11,224 nucleotides of DNA from JBBDRW01 sp040905265 (GTDB lineage: Bacteria; Bacteroidota; Rhodothermia; Balneolales; Balneolaceae), in the NCBI GenBank assembly GCA_040905265.1, contig JBBDRW010000026.1, forward strand, positions 1 to 11,224. Reading direction: 5' to 3'. The position numbers were made by a program, and so were the translations under genes. This document shows, piece by piece, positions 1 through 6,913 of this stretch. The notes beneath the pieces are model-generated. The model was not told where the DNA came from. It made no database searches and was given only the letters and a program-made list of their open reading frames with translations. The first letter of the stretch is position 1, and the number at the start of each line of letters is the position of its first letter.

Positions 1-273
1 ACGCTCTTTCCCACAGGGATCTTCAAACTATTCTATCACCGCAGGAAGATTGACCGGATCAGAACCGCCCTGATGGGTGTATTGCCCGAGTATCATGGCC
101 GCGGCATCGATGCCCTCCTCCATCAGAAAGCGATTGAAAACGGATTGATTCATGGATATTTCGCTTCGGAACTGAGCTGGATTCTCGAAACCAACCTGGA
201 TATGATCCGGGTTGCAGAGAAGATAGGCGGAAGGAGAACCAAGACCTATCGAATGTACCAGATGAAACTGTAG
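1..273 (+). CDS. GNAT-like protein, C-terminal fragment
   Basis: The reading frame is open from the first base and ends at TAG 271-273, giving the last 90 residues of a longer protein whose start lies outside the window. Visible residues 26-40 read GVLPEYHGRGIDALL, which resembles the acetyl-CoA-binding motif A of GCN5-related N-acetyltransferases (strand, loop, helix). The loop is degenerate: His replaces the usual Gln/Arg, and Asp replaces the last small residue (HGRGID instead of Q/R-x-x-G-x-G). The segment ASELSWILETN and the ending EKIGGRRTKTYRMY resemble motif B and the C-terminus of large GNAT-like hypothetical proteins. The substrate cannot be told. An internal ATG at 73 would give only 66 residues and is not a plausible start because coding similarity extends upstream of it. 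The stop and frame are certain; the GNAT assignment is an inference from the motif pattern. Confidence 0.72.
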   Translation, partial: TLFPTGIFKLFYHRRKIDRIRTALMGVLPEYHGRGIDALLHQKAIENGLIHGYFASELSWILETNLDMIRVAEKIGGRRTKTYRMYQMKL

Positions 274-472
274 CCCCTGCAGTGACTGTCAGATCTATTT
301 GTTCTCCCGGTGCCCGGTTGATCCGAACCCAGGGCAAATCGGTCATATTTCTTCTGAAAAATCTGTACATTCATTTCAAATGTCGTACGGCCTGCCCTGT
401 ATCGGATGGTTGACATGACTCCAGGTATGGCAGGAAATCAGAACCCTTGAACAGTCAAGACAGAAGCAGACT

Positions 473-1864
473 ATGAGTGACTTTCGTATTGAAAAAGATT
501 CCATGGGCGAGATTCAGGTTCCGGCAGGAGCCTATTATGGAGCGCAAACCCGGCGTGCAGCAGACAATTTTCCCATCAGCAACCTCAGGTTCTCCAGGGA
601 ATTTATCGAAGCTCTCGGACTTGTAAAACGAACAGCAGCCGTTGTGAACCGTGATCTCGGTCTGCTGGAGGACTCCGTTGCCAGCCGAATCATCCGTGCG
701 GCTGAAGAGGTGTCCCAGGGAGATCTCGACAGCCACTTTGTCGTGGATATCTTTCAGACCGGTTCCGGAACGTCCACCAATATGAACGCAAACGAGGTGA
801 TTGCCAATCGAGCCAACAAACGTTCCGGTAAGGATGAGGAGAAGATCCATCCGAACGATCATGTCAACTACGGGCAGAGCTCCAATGATGTGATTCCAAC
901 GGCTATACGGGTAGCGGCTGTCCGGTCGGTTCACCGTACCCTGGTTCCCGCCCTGAAACATCTGCTTCTTACCTTGCAAGAGAAGGGAGCGGAGTTGTCT
1001 GAGGTAGTCAAAACCGGGCGCACCCACCTGATGGATGCGATGCCGGTAACGGTTGGCCAGGAACTCAGCGGATATGCCCGTCAGATCGAGCTGGGAATCG
1101 AACGGATTGAATCGGCCCTGGAGCGAATGGCAGAGCTTCCACAGGGGGGTACGGCCGTCGGAACCGGCATCAATACCCATCCTGAGTTCGGCAAGCGGTT
1201 TGCCGGTGAAATCGCATCCTCAACCGGCCACCCGTTCAGGGAAGCGCAGAACCATTTCGAGGCGCAGGCAACCGTAGATGCACCGGTCGAATTGAGCGGC
1301 CAGCTCAAAACCGTTGCGGTCAGCCTGCTGAAGATTGCAAATGATATGAGATGGATGAACTCCGGGCCGAACAGCGGCCTGGGCGAGATTGAGCTGGAAG
1401 CTCTACAGCCGGGATCATCTATCATGCCCGGCAAGGTAAACCCGGTGATCGAAGAATCGGTTGCGATGGTCTGTGCGCAGGTGATCGGAAACGACGCGGC
1501 CATCACCATCGCCGGCCAGTCCGGCAACTTTGAACTGAATGTGATGCTTCCGGTCGTGGCCCATAACTTGCTGGAGTCGATTCAGATTCTCGGGAATGCA
1601 GTAAGAAACTTTGCAGACCGCTCTCTGATCGGTTTCCGGGTTCGGGAGGAGCGTCTCCGGGCGATGGCAGCTAAAAATCCGATACTAGTTACAGCACTGA
1701 ACCCGTTGATCGGGTATGATCTGGCTGCCAGGATCGCAAAGAAGGCGTTTTCGGAAGAGCGGGCCGTCCTGGAGGTGGCTCTGGAGATGACCGATCTCTC
1801 CGAGGAGGAGCTGAGGAAGGTTTTGGAGCCGATCAGGATGACGAGAGGGGGCTTTGTAGGATAA
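473..1864 (+). CDS. fumC: Class II fumarate hydratase (fumarase C)
   Basis: This enzyme reversibly hydrates fumarate to L-malate in the TCA cycle; it is a cytosolic homotetramer that needs no iron-sulfur cluster. Its 463 residues match the usual length of about 460-470. Family motifs appear in order: GSGTSTNMNANEV (97-109), NYGQSSNDVIPT (132-143), TGRTHLMDAMPVT (181-193) with the catalytic-base His at 185, GTAVGTGINTHP (226-237), and the superfamily signature GSSIMPGKVNP (314-324), whose serine loop supplies the other catalytic residue. Fumarase is preferred over aspartase or argininosuccinate lyase because of the THLMDAMP and GTGINTHP segments. An in-frame stop at 416-418 and no other ATG between fix the start at 473. 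No strong Shine-Dalgarno is visible. The gene stands alone, 199 bases after the previous stop and 238 bases before the next gene. Confidence 0.97.
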   Translation: MSDFRIEKDSMGEIQVPAGAYYGAQTRRAADNFPISNLRFSREFIEALGLVKRTAAVVNRDLGLLEDSVASRIIRAAEEVSQGDLDSHFVVDIFQTGSGTSTNMNANEVIANRANKRSGKDEEKIHPNDHVNYGQSSNDVIPTAIRVAAVRSVHRTLVPALKHLLLTLQEKGAELSEVVKTGRTHLMDAMPVTVGQELSGYARQIELGIERIESALERMAELPQGGTAVGTGINTHPEFGKRFAGEIASSTGHPFREAQNHFEAQATVDAPVELSGQLKTVAVSLLKIANDMRWMNSGPNSGLGEIELEALQPGSSIMPGKVNPVIEESVAMVCAQVIGNDAAITIAGQSGNFELNVMLPVVAHNLLESIQILGNAVRNFADRSLIGFRVREERLRAMAAKNPILVTALNPLIGYDLAARIAKKAFSEERAVLEVALEMTDLSEEELRKVLEPIRMTRGGFVG

Positions 1865-2023
1865 CTTCTGGAAATCGTCGTTTTCTTACATATTGAGTTT
1901 TTGGTTTCTTACGCACCGCTCAAAGACTTCCTTTGTAGTATTTATAAAAAACAGATGCAATCTCTTTCTGAGGGACATACGGGGGGTTGACAATTTTTGA
2001 ATTAACCGTCGAAGCTCTTATTA

Positions 2024-2031
2024 TACTTTTG
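2024..2031 (+). promoter_or_regulatory. Bacteroidota-type -7 promoter element before the E1 gene
   Basis: TACTTTTG matches the Bacteroidota sigma-factor -7 consensus TAnnTTTG exactly and lies 71 bases before the ATG of the fused E1 gene. A TTG at 1997-1999, within a T-rich stretch, could be the -33 element, but the 24-base gap is a little longer than usual. A TTGACA at 1987-1992 is also present, at the wrong distance for a classical sigma-70 pair with TATACT at 2022-2027. Transcription would start near 2037-2040, giving a leader of about 65 bases. The match is seen directly; promoter activity is inferred. Confidence 0.5.
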
Positions 2032-2102
2032 TTTGATTGTTTATTTTACCAGCATATCAGGAAAAACAGTACAAACGCCGGCAGGAACCCTAACACCGCG
2101 TA

Positions 2103-4520
2103 ATGGCTAATTCAGAAGCAGTAGCGTCGAAAAAAAAGGATACCCGGAACCGGGTAGAAAAGGTGTTACAGGACTATCGCTACGTCCGTCTGAGCCGGGC
2201 AGTTTCCTTGATCGGCCGGAGGGAAGTGTTAACCGGCAAAGCCAAATTCGGCATCTTCGGGGATGGAAAGGAGCTGCCCCAGGTGGCGATGGCGCGTTTT
2301 TTCCAGGAAGGGGATTTCCGGTCGGGATACTACCGGGATCAGACCTTTATGATGGCGATCGGCCACCTCACCCCGCAGCAATTCTTCTCCCAGCTCTATG
2401 CCCACCCGGATATTGACGAGGAGCCGTTTTCCGGCGGCCGCCAGATGAACGCGCACTTTGCATCCCGTCTGCTGGACGAAGAGGGGGATTTCAAGCCCCA
2501 GACGGTCATGAAAAATTCGGCTGCAGATCTCTCTCCTACAGCGGCACAGGTCACGCGGCTTTTGGGCCTGGCGCAGGCGTCGAAAATTTATCGGGAGAGT
2601 GAAGCCCTTCAGAACAAGACGGAGTTCTCCATCGAAGGGAATGAAGTTGCATTTGGTACGATCGGGGATGCCAGTACGTCAGAAGGTGTATTCTGGGAGA
2701 CAGTAAACGCGGCTGGCGTCTTGCAGGTTCCGCTGGTGCTCTCCGTCTGGGATGACGGGTATGGAATCTCTGTTACCAAAAAGTATCAGACGACCAAAGA
2801 GAGTATCTCCAAAGTGCTTCGCGGGTTTCAGCGAACCAAAAAAGAGCCGGGACTCGAGATTTTTACTGTAAAAGCGTGGGACTACCCGGCCCTCCTGGAG
2901 ACCTACAGTGAAGCGGTTGCCATTGCCAGAGAGGAGCATGTGCCGGTTCTCGTGCATGTGGAGGAGGCGACGCAGCCGCAGGGCCATTCTACGTCCGGTT
3001 CACACGAACGGTATAAGAGTGATGAGAGGCTGGAGTGGGAAGAGGAGTACTGCTGTTGCAAGAAGTTCCGGGAGTGGATCCTGGAGGAGGGACTTGCCGA
3101 TGCGGAGACCCTGGACGGGATTGAAAAGGAGACGATGAACGAAGTCCGACGTGTCAAGGAGATCGCCTGGAAAGCGTTTCAGGCACCGATCAAAGAGAAA
3201 AGGGAAACCCTGGTCTTTTTGCTCAATGAGATGATCCGGGAGCATGAGTCTGCGGACTCTCTCAAAACCCTGAAGCATCAATTGCAGAGAAAACCGGCCG
3301 TTTTTCGCAGAGATCTGATGCAGGCCGCCAGAAAGGCCCTGAGATATGTACGGGGCGGCCAAACGAATTCCAGATCAGCTCTGATGGAGTGGCTCAGGGA
3401 GAATGACGAAGAGAACCAGAAGACCTTCAACTCCCACCTGATCAGCGAGTCAGACTACTCTCCATTGAATGTAGACCCTGTTGAGCCGGAGTATTCCGGG
3501 CAACCGGAAATGGTGGATGGCCGGGTAGTTCTCAGAGATAATTTTGATGCACTCCTGAACCAGATTCCGGAACTTCTGATTTTCGGGGAAGATGTAGGGA
3601 AGCTGGGAGATGTGAATCTCGGCCTGGAAGGGCTTCAAAGCAAGTATGGAGAGCTCCGTGTAAGTGACACCGGAATCCGGGAGGCGACCATACTTGGGCA
3701 GGGGATCGGCATGGCTCTCCGCGGCCTGCGGCCGATTGCCGAGGTACAGTACGTCGACTATATCCTCTATTGCCTGCAGGGGATGAGTGATGATCTGGCA
3801 TCTCTGAGATACCGCACGGCCGGCGGGCAGGCTGCACCGCTGATTATCCGTACCCGGGGGCACCGGCTGGAGGGGATCTGGCACTCCGGATCTCCGATGG
3901 GGATGATTATCCATGCGATTCGCGGGATACACGTCTGTGTACCCAGAAACCTTACGCAGGCCGCCGGTTTCTACAATACCCTGTTGCGCGGGGATGACCC
4001 GGCGCTGGTGGTCGAACCGCTCAATGCCTACCGGCTGAAGGAGAAGCTGCCCTCCAACCTGGGTGAGTTCACGGTGCCGCTCGGACTGCCCGAAATCATT
4101 CATCCGGGTACAGATGTTACCATTGTATCCTACGGTTCCACTTGTAATCTGGTTGAATCGGTACTGCCGCAATTGGATGAATTCGGTATTTCGGCAGAGT
4201 TGATCGATGTACGGACTCTCCTGCCTTTTGACCTGAACAGAGTAATTCTGGAGTCTCTGAAGAAGACCAACCGGATCCTCTTCGTCGATGAGGATGTACC
4301 TGGCGGAGCTACCGGCTTTATGATGCAGCAGGTGATCGATCAGCACGGTGGGTACCATTTTCTGGATTCCCCGGCAAAATGCCTGTCGGCGGCTCCGCAC
4401 CGCCCCGCATTTGCAAGCGACGGAGACTACTTCTCAAAACCCAACGCCGAGGATATCTTCGAAGCCGTCTATGAGATCATGAGTGAGTCCAATCCGGCGA
4501 AATACCCGCCTCTTCGTTGA
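2103..4520 (+). CDS. Fused 2-oxo acid dehydrogenase E1 (alpha plus beta in one chain)
   Basis: This is the thiamine diphosphate-dependent decarboxylase of a 2-oxo acid dehydrogenase complex, probably for branched-chain 2-oxo acids; pyruvate is possible. The 805 residues join both E1 subunits. The alpha part (about 20-400) has GYYRDQTFMMAIG (75-87), the diphosphate/metal motif GDASTSEG (188-195) ending in WDDGYGIS (216-223), and GHSTSGSHERY (294-304), like the alpha-subunit loop of branched-chain E1. The beta part (about 470-795) has FGEDVG (494-499), EATILGQGIGMALRG (527-541), WHSGSPM (593-599) with a likely catalytic His at 594, and a C-terminal transketolase-like domain. Residues about 310-470 form a charged linker with three adjacent cysteines at 317-319. 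A stop at 2091-2093 makes ATG 2103 the only start. No E2 or E3 gene is in view. The fused form is common in Bacteroidota; substrate choice is inferred. Confidence 0.92.
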   Translation: MANSEAVASKKKDTRNRVEKVLQDYRYVRLSRAVSLIGRREVLTGKAKFGIFGDGKELPQVAMARFFQEGDFRSGYYRDQTFMMAIGHLTPQQFFSQLYAHPDIDEEPFSGGRQMNAHFASRLLDEEGDFKPQTVMKNSAADLSPTAAQVTRLLGLAQASKIYRESEALQNKTEFSIEGNEVAFGTIGDASTSEGVFWETVNAAGVLQVPLVLSVWDDGYGISVTKKYQTTKESISKVLRGFQRTKKEPGLEIFTVKAWDYPALLETYSEAVAIAREEHVPVLVHVEEATQPQGHSTSGSHERYKSDERLEWEEEYCCCKKFREWILEEGLADAETLDGIEKETMNEVRRVKEIAWKAFQAPIKEKRETLVFLLNEMIREHESADSLKTLKHQLQRKPAVFRRDLMQAARKALRYVRGGQTNSRSALMEWLRENDEENQKTFNSHLISESDYSPLNVDPVEPEYSGQPEMVDGRVVLRDNFDALLNQIPELLIFGEDVGKLGDVNLGLEGLQSKYGELRVSDTGIREATILGQGIGMALRGLRPIAEVQYVDYILYCLQGMSDDLASLRYRTAGGQAAPLIIRTRGHRLEGIWHSGSPMGMIIHAIRGIHVCVPRNLTQAAGFYNTLLRGDDPALVVEPLNAYRLKEKLPSNLGEFTVPLGLPEIIHPGTDVTIVSYGSTCNLVESVLPQLDEFGISAELIDVRTLLPFDLNRVILESLKKTNRILFVDEDVPGGATGFMMQQVIDQHGGYHFLDSPAKCLSAAPHRPAFASDGDYFSKPNAEDIFEAVYEIMSESNPAKYPPLR

Positions 4521-4558
4521 TTGTAATGAAACGAGTTCCAGTCTCTGCCCATACTATA

Positions 4559-4570
4559 CACATGAATGTG
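4559..4570. repeat. Short inverted repeat
   Basis: CACAT and ATGTG are perfect reverse complements separated by GA. The site lies 39 bases past the E1 stop. It is too weak and lacks a T tract for a terminator; it may be chance in an AT-rich gap. Confidence 0.4.
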
Positions 4571-4586
4571 GGTTTACCCTGACAAG

Positions 4587-4600
4587 AAAGTTGAAACTTT
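4587..4600. repeat. Short AT-rich inverted repeat
   Basis: AAAGTT and AACTTT are perfect reverse complements around a GA spacer. The two-base spacer is too small for a stable hairpin, so if it means anything it would be a protein-binding palindrome in DNA and not an RNA terminator. It lies in the convergent gap between E1 and ctaB. Confidence 0.4.
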
Positions 4601-4734
4601 TACAAAAGGGGTGTTTCTGGTGTTTGAAAGGGGTAACTACCAAGGATCAGATACTATTGGGCAGGGCATTCAGGTGAAGCCGTCGTCCGCGAAGCAGCTC
4701 CGGTAGGGTACAGTATCACAATCGATTCCGGCCT

Positions 4735-5631
4735 TCAGAATAGCATCCGGTCGATCAGGAGAAAGATCCAGATCAGGGGGAGGTAGGCAAAAGAGGCGAA
4801 CATGACCGATCTGGCAGTGGGAATGTCCCGGTTCAGGGTGAATCGGATGCCGTACCAGAGAAAGAGGAGAGAGGCCGCCATTGCTGTCAGGAGGAAAAAG
4901 AGCCCGGACAGCTCCATGACATAGAGCTTCCAGACGGTCGGAAGGAGTGCGATCATCGGGAGGAGGGTCCAGGCCGAGGCCATCACTCCGTTTTTGTCAC
5001 TCTTCGGGAGCATCTGGAAGCCTGCGTGTTCGTAATCTTTTCGGCAGACCCAGGCGATCGACATCACGTGGGGAATCTGCCAGCAGAAGACAAGCCCGAA
5101 CAGGATCCACATGCCATGTTCAAAGATGGTGCCGGTTGCCGCCGCCCAGCCACCGACCACCGGGAGGGCGCCGGGTACAGCGCCGACAAAGACATTGAGA
5201 GCGGAGATCCGTTTCAGGGGGGTGTAGGCCCAGAGGTAGATGACCGTGGTGGCCAGGGAGATCAGCCCGGCAACCAGGTTGACAGCAAGAATCAGCCAGG
5301 CCAGTCCGGCAGAGATCAGCAGGGAGGAGAAGAGAAACGCGTGTTCCGGTGTAATTCGGCTGTCGGGGATCGGCCGTTTGCTTGTGCGGTGCATCAGTAC
5401 ATCAACACCCCGTTCCAGGTACATGTTATGAGCCGCTGTTCCGGAGGCGATCAGCCAGGTACCCGTGATGGCGTGCATCATCAGTGAAACATTTACCTGT
5501 CCGGCGGCACCGAGGATAAATCCGGCCAGCATGCTTGCCAGTACGGTGAGGGTGATTCCCGGCTTTGTCAGCTCGTAGTAATCACTCAGGGTACTCCAGA
5601 ATGTTTGTTCCGAAAGGGTTTTTGTAATCAC
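4735..5631 (-). CDS. ctaB: Protoheme IX farnesyltransferase (heme O synthase)
   Basis: This UbiA-superfamily integral membrane prenyltransferase adds a farnesyl group from farnesyl diphosphate to the vinyl side chain of heme B, making heme O for haem-copper oxidases. The 298 residues fit the family length, and hydrophobic segments run along the whole chain (roughly 25-43, 50-68, 97-125, 127-137, 145-163, 172-194, 219-236, 240-262, 276-295). The first substrate-binding motif is NMYLERGVDVLMHRTSKRP (69-87), with Asp77 and R82-T83; a Glu stands where many homologues have the first Asp. The second conserved loop is QIPHVMSIAW followed by RKDYEHAGFQMLP (185-209). The only start that covers the N-terminal KPGIT segment is GTG at 5631; an in-frame stop lies ten codons upstream and no ATG intervenes. 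It lies 136 bases downstream of the isocitrate dehydrogenase gene on the same strand with no terminator between, so co-transcription is possible. The symbol cyoE is also used. Confidence 0.95.
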   Translation of the reverse strand: MITKTLSEQTFWSTLSDYYELTKPGITLTVLASMLAGFILGAAGQVNVSLMMHAITGTWLIASGTAAHNMYLERGVDVLMHRTSKRPIPDSRITPEHAFLFSSLLISAGLAWLILAVNLVAGLISLATTVIYLWAYTPLKRISALNVFVGAVPGALPVVGGWAAATGTIFEHGMWILFGLVFCWQIPHVMSIAWVCRKDYEHAGFQMLPKSDKNGVMASAWTLLPMIALLPTVWKLYVMELSGLFFLLTAMAASLLFLWYGIRFTLNRDIPTARSVMFASFAYLPLIWIFLLIDRMLF

Positions 5632-5767
5632 GTTTTCAGAAAAGGATAAAGCAACCGATTAACGTCCGGTTCAAGTTCTGTGTGGGTGCCGTTCCCCGTA
5701 TATATCAAACAGAGGAAATAGCACAGGGTGAGTATCGATCTGCACCTGCGAAAATATACGGAATCCT

Positions 5768-6781
5768 CTACCCTTTTAAAACGGAACAGACCGCTTCCGT
5801 GAAGCTTTGGGTGGAGCCGTTACCGCCGATATCGGGTGTGCACGCCTCTTTGTTGTCGTGCAGAACGGTATAGAGGGCTGAGCGGATTCGCCGGACGGTT
5901 TTTACCTCACCAATGTAGTCGAGCATCATCAAGGCCGAAAAGAGCAGCGCGATCGGATTGGCCTTGTTTTGCCCCGCGATGTCGGGAGCCGAGCCGTGGA
6001 CCGCTTCAAAGATCGCCGCATCATCCCCGATGTTGGCAGCACCAGTTACCCCAAGGCCGCCCACCAGCCCCGAAGCCAGGTCGGAGAGGATATCCCCGAA
6101 TAGGTTGGTCGTTACGATGACGTCAAACTGTTGTGGCCGCATCACCATCTGCATCGCCATATTATCGACAATCAGGTCTTCAAACTGGATATCGGTATAC
6201 CGTTTGGCGACCTCCCGGCCGACTTCCAGGAAGAGCCCTGTCGTCAGTTTCAGGATATTGGCCTTGTGAACCAGGGTCACCTTCTTCCGGTTCTGATTTC
6301 GTGCATACTCGAAGGCAGCGGTGATGATCTTTCGGCTCGCCTCCCGTGTCACGACCGCGATGCTTTCGGCATGTTCCTGTTTCTCTTTGTCCACCCACTG
6401 CTCTTTGCCGATGTAGAGCCCCTGAGTATTCTCCCGGAAGGTGACCATATCCACGCCCCGGTAGGGGGAGTCGATGTTGGGCAGGGATTTGGCAGGGCGG
6501 ATGTTGCTGTAGAGGTTGAACTCCTGACGAAGGGCGACGTTGACCGACCGGAAACCAGCACCTACAGGGGTTGTGAGAGGCCCTTTCAATGCAATCCGGT
6601 ATTTTCTGATCGCCTCAATGGTCTCGTCCGGGAGCGGGTTGCCATTCTCTTTGAAGGCGCTCTCACCGGCCCGGCGCTCGATCCAGCGGATCTCTGCGCC
6701 GCTTGCTTCCAGAATCGTCCGGACAGATGCTGTGATTTCAGTTCCGATTCCGTCTCCCGGTATCAATACGATCTCATGCAT
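5768..6781 (-). CDS. Isocitrate dehydrogenase, probably NAD-dependent
   Basis: This enzyme belongs to the isocitrate/isopropylmalate dehydrogenase family and is most likely the TCA-cycle enzyme that oxidatively decarboxylates isocitrate to 2-oxoglutarate. Of its 337 residues, the N-terminus IPGDGIGTEI (7-16) is diagnostic of the family. The segment RSVNVALR (78-85) carries the Ser and Asn that favour isocitrate over isopropylmalate. Other features are SNIRPAKSLPN (92-102), RENTQGLYIG (116-125) with the catalytic Tyr 123, HKANI (172-176) with Lys 173, VDNMAMQ (205-211) with metal-binding Asp 206, and TNLFGDILSDLASGL (225-239) with Asp 230 and 234. The cofactor loop HGSAPDIAG (262-270) has Asp-Ile where NADP enzymes usually have Lys-Tyr, which points to NAD. 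Homoisocitrate or tartrate dehydrogenase activity cannot be excluded. The ATG at 6781 fits the family start. The gene is divergent from the MFS gene and upstream of ctaB. Confidence 0.9.
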   Translation of the reverse strand: MHEIVLIPGDGIGTEITASVRTILEASGAEIRWIERRAGESAFKENGNPLPDETIEAIRKYRIALKGPLTTPVGAGFRSVNVALRQEFNLYSNIRPAKSLPNIDSPYRGVDMVTFRENTQGLYIGKEQWVDKEKQEHAESIAVVTREASRKIITAAFEYARNQNRKKVTLVHKANILKLTTGLFLEVGREVAKRYTDIQFEDLIVDNMAMQMVMRPQQFDVIVTTNLFGDILSDLASGLVGGLGVTGAANIGDDAAIFEAVHGSAPDIAGQNKANPIALLFSALMMLDYIGEVKTVRRIRSALYTVLHDNKEACTPDIGGNGSTQSFTEAVCSVLKG

Positions 6782-6913
6782 GGCCGCAACGTTGAGTGAA
6801 GTAGTGTGATGAAAAGGCCTCTTATAATTCTTATTGAAAGATAGTGAAATTAGAGCGTTATTCTATCCGGGGATGCAGCCGGAACGGACGGCAAGAAATG
6901 AAACAAACCATGT

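Larger units (their letters stand above)
4521..4734. other. Convergent intergenic gap with small palindromes
   Basis: This gap separates the stops of the plus-strand E1 gene and the minus-strand ctaB gene. I see no GC-rich hairpin followed by a T run on either strand, so the terminators for both genes are not evident. It holds two short perfect inverted repeats, at 4559-4570 and 4587-4600, and a direct repeat of GTGTTT at 4611-4616 and 4620-4625. An open frame through it (4483-4677) overlaps the end of E1 and has no family features. Confidence 0.5.

Noticed and set aside
410..415. TTGACA before fumC as a -35 box
   Set aside because: No -10-like or TAnnTTTG element lies at a suitable distance downstream.
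455..1180. 241-codon open frame on the minus strand inside fumC
   Set aside because: It lies wholly antisense to a gene with every class II fumarase motif, and its product shows no domain; it is a frame shadow.
3450..4400. 316-codon open frame on the minus strand inside the E1 gene
   Set aside because: It is antisense to the conserved beta part of E1 and has no recognisable motif, signal or ribosome-binding site; its length reflects codon bias of the sense gene.
4483..4677. 64-codon open frame overlapping the end of E1
   Set aside because: It begins inside E1, has no Shine-Dalgarno and no family features, and its composition is that of the AT-rich gap.
6131..6799. 222-codon plus-strand open frame opposite isocitrate dehydrogenase
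   Set aside because: The minus-strand gene carries all catalytic motifs; the plus-strand product has none and would run into the start region of the true gene.
6823..6828. TATAAT between the divergent isocitrate dehydrogenase and MFS genes
   Set aside because: No -35-like sequence lies 16-19 bases upstream on the plus strand, and this lineage uses a different -7 element. A minus-strand near match TATCTTTC at 6836-6843 misses one consensus base and has no -33 partner.
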